Assembly: GCA_020201365.1 (NCBI GenBank)
Contig: JAIVGV010000425.1
Coordinates: forward strand, 1 to 7,228
DNA from: Acidobacteriota bacterium
GTDB lineage: Bacteria > Acidobacteriota > Blastocatellia > Pyrinomonadales > Pyrinomonadaceae
Length of the DNA stretch: 7,228 nucleotides
Direction: 5' to 3'
The notes under the pieces: generated by a model
What the model was told of the DNA's origin: nothing
What the model saw: only the letters and a program-made list of their open reading frames with translations
The model's database searches: none
Translations under genes and position numbers: made by a program
Shown: one piece after another, positions 4,539 through 7,228 of the stretch
How positions within the stretch are numbered: position 1 is the first letter of the stretch
Layout: the number at the start of each line of letters is the position of its first letter

Positions 4539-5543
4539 CCCCGGAAGCCGCGCTCGATGGCGAAGACGATCGCCTGGGCGCGCGTCCACACGCCGAGCTT
4601 GTCGAAGAGGTTGGAGACGTGGTTGCGGACCGTCTTCTCGCTGATCGAGAGGTGCCCAGCGATCTGCGCGTTGCCGAGGCCCTCCGCCATTAACGCCAGC
4701 ACCTCCCGCTCGCGCGGCGAGAGCGAGGCGAAGGCGGGGTCCTCGCCCCGGGCCGGGCCCCTGAGCCCCGTGAACTCCAGCACCTCGTCGCAGACCGGGG
4801 ATTCCGGCGGCGAGGGTGTGCCCCTCGGAGATAGGCGTGATGTCGTCCTCGCGCGATTGCAGCACAAGCGTCGGCGCTCGTACCTCCCCGAGTAATTGGG
4901 TGACATCGACCGCGCCCCTCGCCTCGAAGAGTCGGGCGGCGATGTCCGGCGTCGTCGTCTTCCGGCAGAGCTCGTTCCACCAGTCCAACTGTTCGTCGGA
5001 CGCGCCCGGGATGAACCGCGAGGTGAACACCTGGCGGAAGGCCGGGTTGTCCTTGCCCCACCCGAGACGAACGAGGTCGATGATCGCCCGGTACACCCGC
5101 TCCCTCTCGGGGTCGCCGCGGCGAAATATGCCCCGCGCGTAACCGCCGTAGAGAACTAAGTGCGAGACGCGCTCCGGGTGCCTAGCGGCGTAGGCCACGC
5201 AGGTCGCCGCCCCCTGCGAGATGCCGAGCAGTGTGAACGGCTCACGCGGGTCGGCCGCCGCGACCACCGATTCCAGGTCTCCCACCCAGCGCTCGAAGGA
5301 GAGATCGCCTACGTTCCAGTCGGTCATCCCGCAGCCGCGCTCGTCGTAACGCACGAAGCGGAAGTACTCGGCGAAGAAGCGGATCCAGTGCCGCCAGACC
5401 GGGCTCTCCAGTTCGTACTCGAGGTGGGTCAGCCAGTTCGCGGCCTTGACCAGCACGGGCCCCGTGCCCGCCTCGGCCCAGGCGAGCTGGACTCCGTCCC
5501 CCGTGCGGACGTACCTGATTCGCTGGGTGGCCCTCTTCAACAT
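4535..5543 (-). pseudogene. Alpha/beta hydrolase-LuxR HTH fusion regulator, broken by an internal out-of-frame deletion
   Basis: From the start at 5543 the frame encodes RYVRTGDGVQLAW, then an alpha/beta hydrolase fold with VRYDERGCGMTDW (64-76), the nucleophile elbow G107-I-S109-Q-G111 and the acid region LVLQSREDDITP (probably Asp233), ending sensibly at AAGIPG (~250). The expected next part, with the catalytic His (family pattern like 'ARFVPL.SRNH.LLE.EPAW'), is absent. The sequence resumes in the next frame as CDEVLEFTGLRG. It then encodes a complete GerE/LuxR helix-turn-helix: LSPREREVLALMAEGL, NAQIAGHLSISEKTVRNHVS, and a stop at 4537-4535. The junction lies near 4790-4805. Such fusions are probably ligand- or stress-responsive regulators. 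Here both the hydrolase triad and the link to the DNA-binding domain are lost, unless a sequencing error is involved. The start at 5543 fits the family N-terminus and has GGGGGAAG 9 bases upstream; an in-frame ATG at 5627 is possible. Confidence 0.85.
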
Positions 5544-5680
5544 TCGCCGCCGCTTCCCCCGCCGGACCGGGACTAATGTCCCGGCCCCAGGCCCCGCAGT
5601 ATACGCAAACCGGGACGAAACTCCCATAGCTTCCCGCAGCCGTCTGCCCCATCATTCAGGACAGAAGAAAGGAGCAGGCG
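5544..5680. promoter_or_regulatory. Divergent regulatory region between the LuxR-type and decarboxylase genes
   Basis: The 137 bases between two divergent genes must hold both promoters. On the minus strand TATACT (5603-5598) is a good -10 candidate, giving a start of transcription near 5590 and a leader of about 47 bases to the ATG at 5543; no good -35 hexamer lies 16-18 bases upstream. I see no clear promoter for the plus-strand gene, which has AAAGGAG at 5668-5674 before its TTG start. Confidence 0.4.
5567..5584. promoter_or_regulatory. Perfect 18-base dyad, candidate operator or leader hairpin
   Basis: CCGGGAC (5567-5573) and GTCCCGG (5578-5584) are perfect inverted repeats separated by TAAT. 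The dyad lies between the candidate minus-strand -10 (5603-5598) and the ATG at 5543, at about +7 to +24 of the predicted transcript. This is a place suited to an operator that the LuxR-type protein could bind, or to a hairpin in the mRNA leader. The choice between these is not decided by the sequence. Confidence 0.45.
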
Positions 5681-6376
5681 TTGGTCGCGCAGCAACAGCA
5701 GAAGTGGCCGGGCGATATCGACCCCGGCGAGTTCCGGAGAGTCAGCCGTGAATTAGCCGACGCCATCGCCGACTATCACGCCGACCTCTCCGGCCGAGGC
5801 CTTCCCACCGACTTCACGCCGGAGGAGGCCCGAGCCCTGTTCGCCGTAGCGTCCTCCGGGGAGGGCGAATCTGCCGCGGCGCTGGTCGCAGACTGGTGCG
5901 GGCGGGTCGTGCCTCGGTTGACGGCGGTCGCCGGCCTGCGCGAGCTCTTCGCGAAGAACCTCGTCCTCGCCGTGCGCCTGCACGACCTCGTCGGCGAGCA
6001 CCCCGACTTCGAGGTGCTGCACGAGCCGACCTTCTACCTCTACTGCTTCCGCTACGTGCCGAACGGCCTGGCGGAGCGGCAGGAGGAGCCCGGGGTGCAA
6101 GCCCTGCTCGACCGCCTTAACCGGGATATCGCCGGGGCCGTCCGCCGTGGAGGCCCTTCACCTTTGACGACCGCCAGGGCCCGCGGCCGCGCCGCGCTCC
6201 GCCTGTCGTTCTGTTCACACAGGACGACGGAGAAGGACATAGACGTCACGTTCGAGGCGATCGCCCGCTGGGGGCAGCGGCTGACCCGGAGTCGTTCCGC
6301 CCGTTACGAGAAACCGACAGAGATGGAGGCATTGCGATGCTCAAGCGAACCCTGTTCTTCGCCTACGGAAGTCTGA
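5681..6376 (+). pseudogene. PLP-dependent (group II) decarboxylase with the catalytic core deleted
   Basis: The 231-residue frame joins the two ends of a group II pyridoxal-phosphate decarboxylase (aromatic amino acid/glutamate decarboxylase type, usually ~450-490 residues). Residues 14-80 (DPGEFRRVSRELADAIADYH, TPEEARALF, ALVADWCGRVVPRLT) are the N-terminal arm. Residues ~84-205 (GLRELFAKNLVLAVRLHDLV, FEVLHEPTFYLYCFRYVP, LRLSFCSHRTTEKDIDVTF) are the C-terminal domain. The large PLP-binding domain between them, including the Schiff-base lysine and its histidine and aspartate partners, is missing; the join is near residues 80-84 (about 5918-5932) and keeps the frame. The product cannot bind PLP in the usual way. 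The start is TTG with AAAGGAG 6 bases upstream. The last ~25 residues overlap the next gene and have no resemblance to the family. Confidence 0.82.
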
Positions 6377-7143
6377 GCTACATGATCTTCCTGGGGACCT
6401 TTCTATACGCCGTCTGCTTCATCGGCAACTTCGGCGTGCCGAGGACGCTGGACGGCGCCGCGGTCGGCCCCCTCTGGGCCGGCTTCGCGTTCGACGCGGG
6501 GCTGCTCGCCCTCTTCGCCGTGCAGCACAGCGTCATGGCCCGCAAGTGGTTCAAGGAGTGGTGGACGCGCGCCGTCCCTCGGCCGCTCGAACGCTCCACA
6601 TACGTCCTCTTCTCGAGCCTCGCCCTGATCCTGCTCTTCTGGCAGTGGCGGCCGCTGGGCGGCGCGGTCTGGTCGGTCGAAAACCCCGCCGGGCGGCTCG
6701 TCCTGCGGGCGCTGTTCGCCTTCGGCTGGGGGCTGGTGCTCCTGTCCACCTTCCTCATCAACCACTTCGACCTGTTCGGCCTGCGCCAGGTCTGGCTGTA
6801 CCTGCTGGGCCGGCCGTACACGGCCCTGCGGTTCGCGACGCCCGGCCCGTACCGCCTCGTGCGGCACCCGCTCTACGTCGGCTGGTTCTTCGCGTTCTGG
6901 ATGACGCCGACGATGACGCTCGCGCACCTGCTCTTCTCGGTCGCCACCACCGCCTACATCCTCCTGGCGATCCAGTTCGAGGAGCGGGACCTCGTCCGAG
7001 AGCACGGGGAGGCATACGAGAGCTACCGCCGATCCGTGCCCATGCTCGTCCCCTTCGCACGCCGCCGTGGGTCGGCCCCGGCGTCCGGGGCGGGCAACGT
7101 GAAGGAGGAGTCGAAGGGGTATTTGCTAGGCGAAAAGGGGTGA
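6337..7143 (+). CDS. mddA: Methanethiol S-methyltransferase-like integral membrane protein (MddA/NnrU-related)
   Basis: A 268-residue membrane protein resembling MddA, which methylates methanethiol with S-adenosylmethionine to give dimethyl sulfide. Five or so hydrophobic segments are visible, at about residues 5-33, 46-67, 86-103, 122-141 and 178-213. Family-type motifs are QHSVMAR (63-69), ERSTYVL (85-91), STFLINHFDLFGLRQV (137-152), Y172-R-L-V-R176-H177-P178-LYVGWF and EERDL (215-219). The last two mark the SAM-binding end shared with isoprenylcysteine and phospholipid methyltransferases. TGGAGG (6324-6329) lies 7 bases before the ATG. The start is inside the tail of the broken decarboxylase frame, so the gene may be cotranscribed with it. 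After VPMLVPF the family normally ends soon; here a hydrophilic tail of ~28 residues follows. Substrate specificity within the NnrU-like membrane methyltransferases is inferred from motif recall. Confidence 0.85.
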   Translation: MLKRTLFFAYGSLSYMIFLGTFLYAVCFIGNFGVPRTLDGAAVGPLWAGFAFDAGLLALFAVQHSVMARKWFKEWWTRAVPRPLERSTYVLFSSLALILLFWQWRPLGGAVWSVENPAGRLVLRALFAFGWGLVLLSTFLINHFDLFGLRQVWLYLLGRPYTALRFATPGPYRLVRHPLYVGWFFAFWMTPTMTLAHLLFSVATTAYILLAIQFEERDLVREHGEAYESYRRSVPMLVPFARRRGSAPASGAGNVKEESKGYLLGEKG

Positions 7144-7228
7144 GGCCGGGGGATGAACCGGGCGGTCTCCCGCAGGCGTGGTGCCGCGCGCCGGAGATCG
7201 GCAAGAGGGTAGCCGAGGCGTTATACTC
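7144..7228 (+). other. Window edge, no gene supported; possible -10 element at the end
   Basis: The last 85 bases hold a 19-codon frame from an ATG at 7153 without a family signal, and no convincing terminator. TATACT at 7222-7227 resembles a -10 hexamer, but no good -35 lies 16-18 bases before it and what follows is outside the window. Confidence 0.3.

Noticed and set aside
4790..4805. Programmed +1 frameshift at ATC CCC GGT joining hydrolase and LuxR domains
   Set aside because: CCC-G is a slip-prone context, but about twenty conserved residues including the catalytic His are missing at the join, which a frameshift would not explain.
4113..5627. A single 504-residue minus-strand protein
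   Set aside because: After about residue 278 the frame turns into Arg/Gly/Pro-rich nonsense while the true LuxR domain continues in the neighbouring frame; the open run is a by-product of high GC and the deletion.
6403..7005. 200-residue minus-strand frame opposite the MddA-like gene
   Set aside because: It is rich in Glu/Arg/Gln/Pro, mirroring the hydrophobic codons of the membrane protein; no motif.
7195..7204. Second copy of the inverted-repeat arm (AGATCGGCAA) at the window end
   Set aside because: Only ten bases match and no partner arm is present, so chance is sufficient.

Overview
The window comes from a GC-rich bacterium. The protein style (DsrE-family sulfur proteins, a long di-heme peroxidase, an Ig-like repeat remnant, a fused alpha/beta hydrolase-LuxR regulator) would fit a soil Acidobacteriota of the Blastocatellia type. 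That placement rests on recalled family resemblance, not on a marker gene, and should be held loosely. No rRNA, tRNA, CRISPR array or complete mobile element is visible.

Bases 1-1478: four small plus-strand genes, each with its own good Shine-Dalgarno and with gaps of 42, 14 and 23 bases, so probably one operon. The first encodes a small unassigned protein. The next three encode DsrE-superfamily proteins: a DsrH/TusB-like protein with no cysteine, a DsrE/TusD-like protein with a CxxC motif, and a second DsrH-like protein that keeps its cysteine. The set recalls the three-subunit DsrEFH/TusBCD sulfur-relay complexes, but the order is different and one member has lost its cysteine.

Bases 1479-3916: a leader with several stem-loops, then a small secreted protein of unknown function (1726-2238). 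A second leader holds a long imperfect inverted repeat (2334-2388). After it comes a complete periplasmic di-heme cytochrome c peroxidase-like protein (2519-3916).

Bases 3917-6376: a decayed segment. It holds, nearly end to end, a frameshifted Ig-like repeat remnant (+), the stub of an XRE helix-turn-helix gene (-) and the 3' end of a comM/yifB-type gene (+). These are followed by an alpha/beta hydrolase-LuxR gene (-) broken by an out-of-frame internal deletion, and a PLP-dependent decarboxylase gene (+) that has lost its whole PLP-binding core. The last two are divergently arranged around a 137-base region with a candidate TATACT box and a perfect 18-base dyad.

Bases 6337-7143: an intact membrane protein strongly resembling methanethiol S-methyltransferase (MddA), which makes dimethyl sulfide from methanethiol. 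Its start overlaps the tail of the broken decarboxylase. With the DsrE cluster this gives the window two sulfur-related loci about 5 kb apart; any functional link is inference. The last 85 bases hold no gene I can support.
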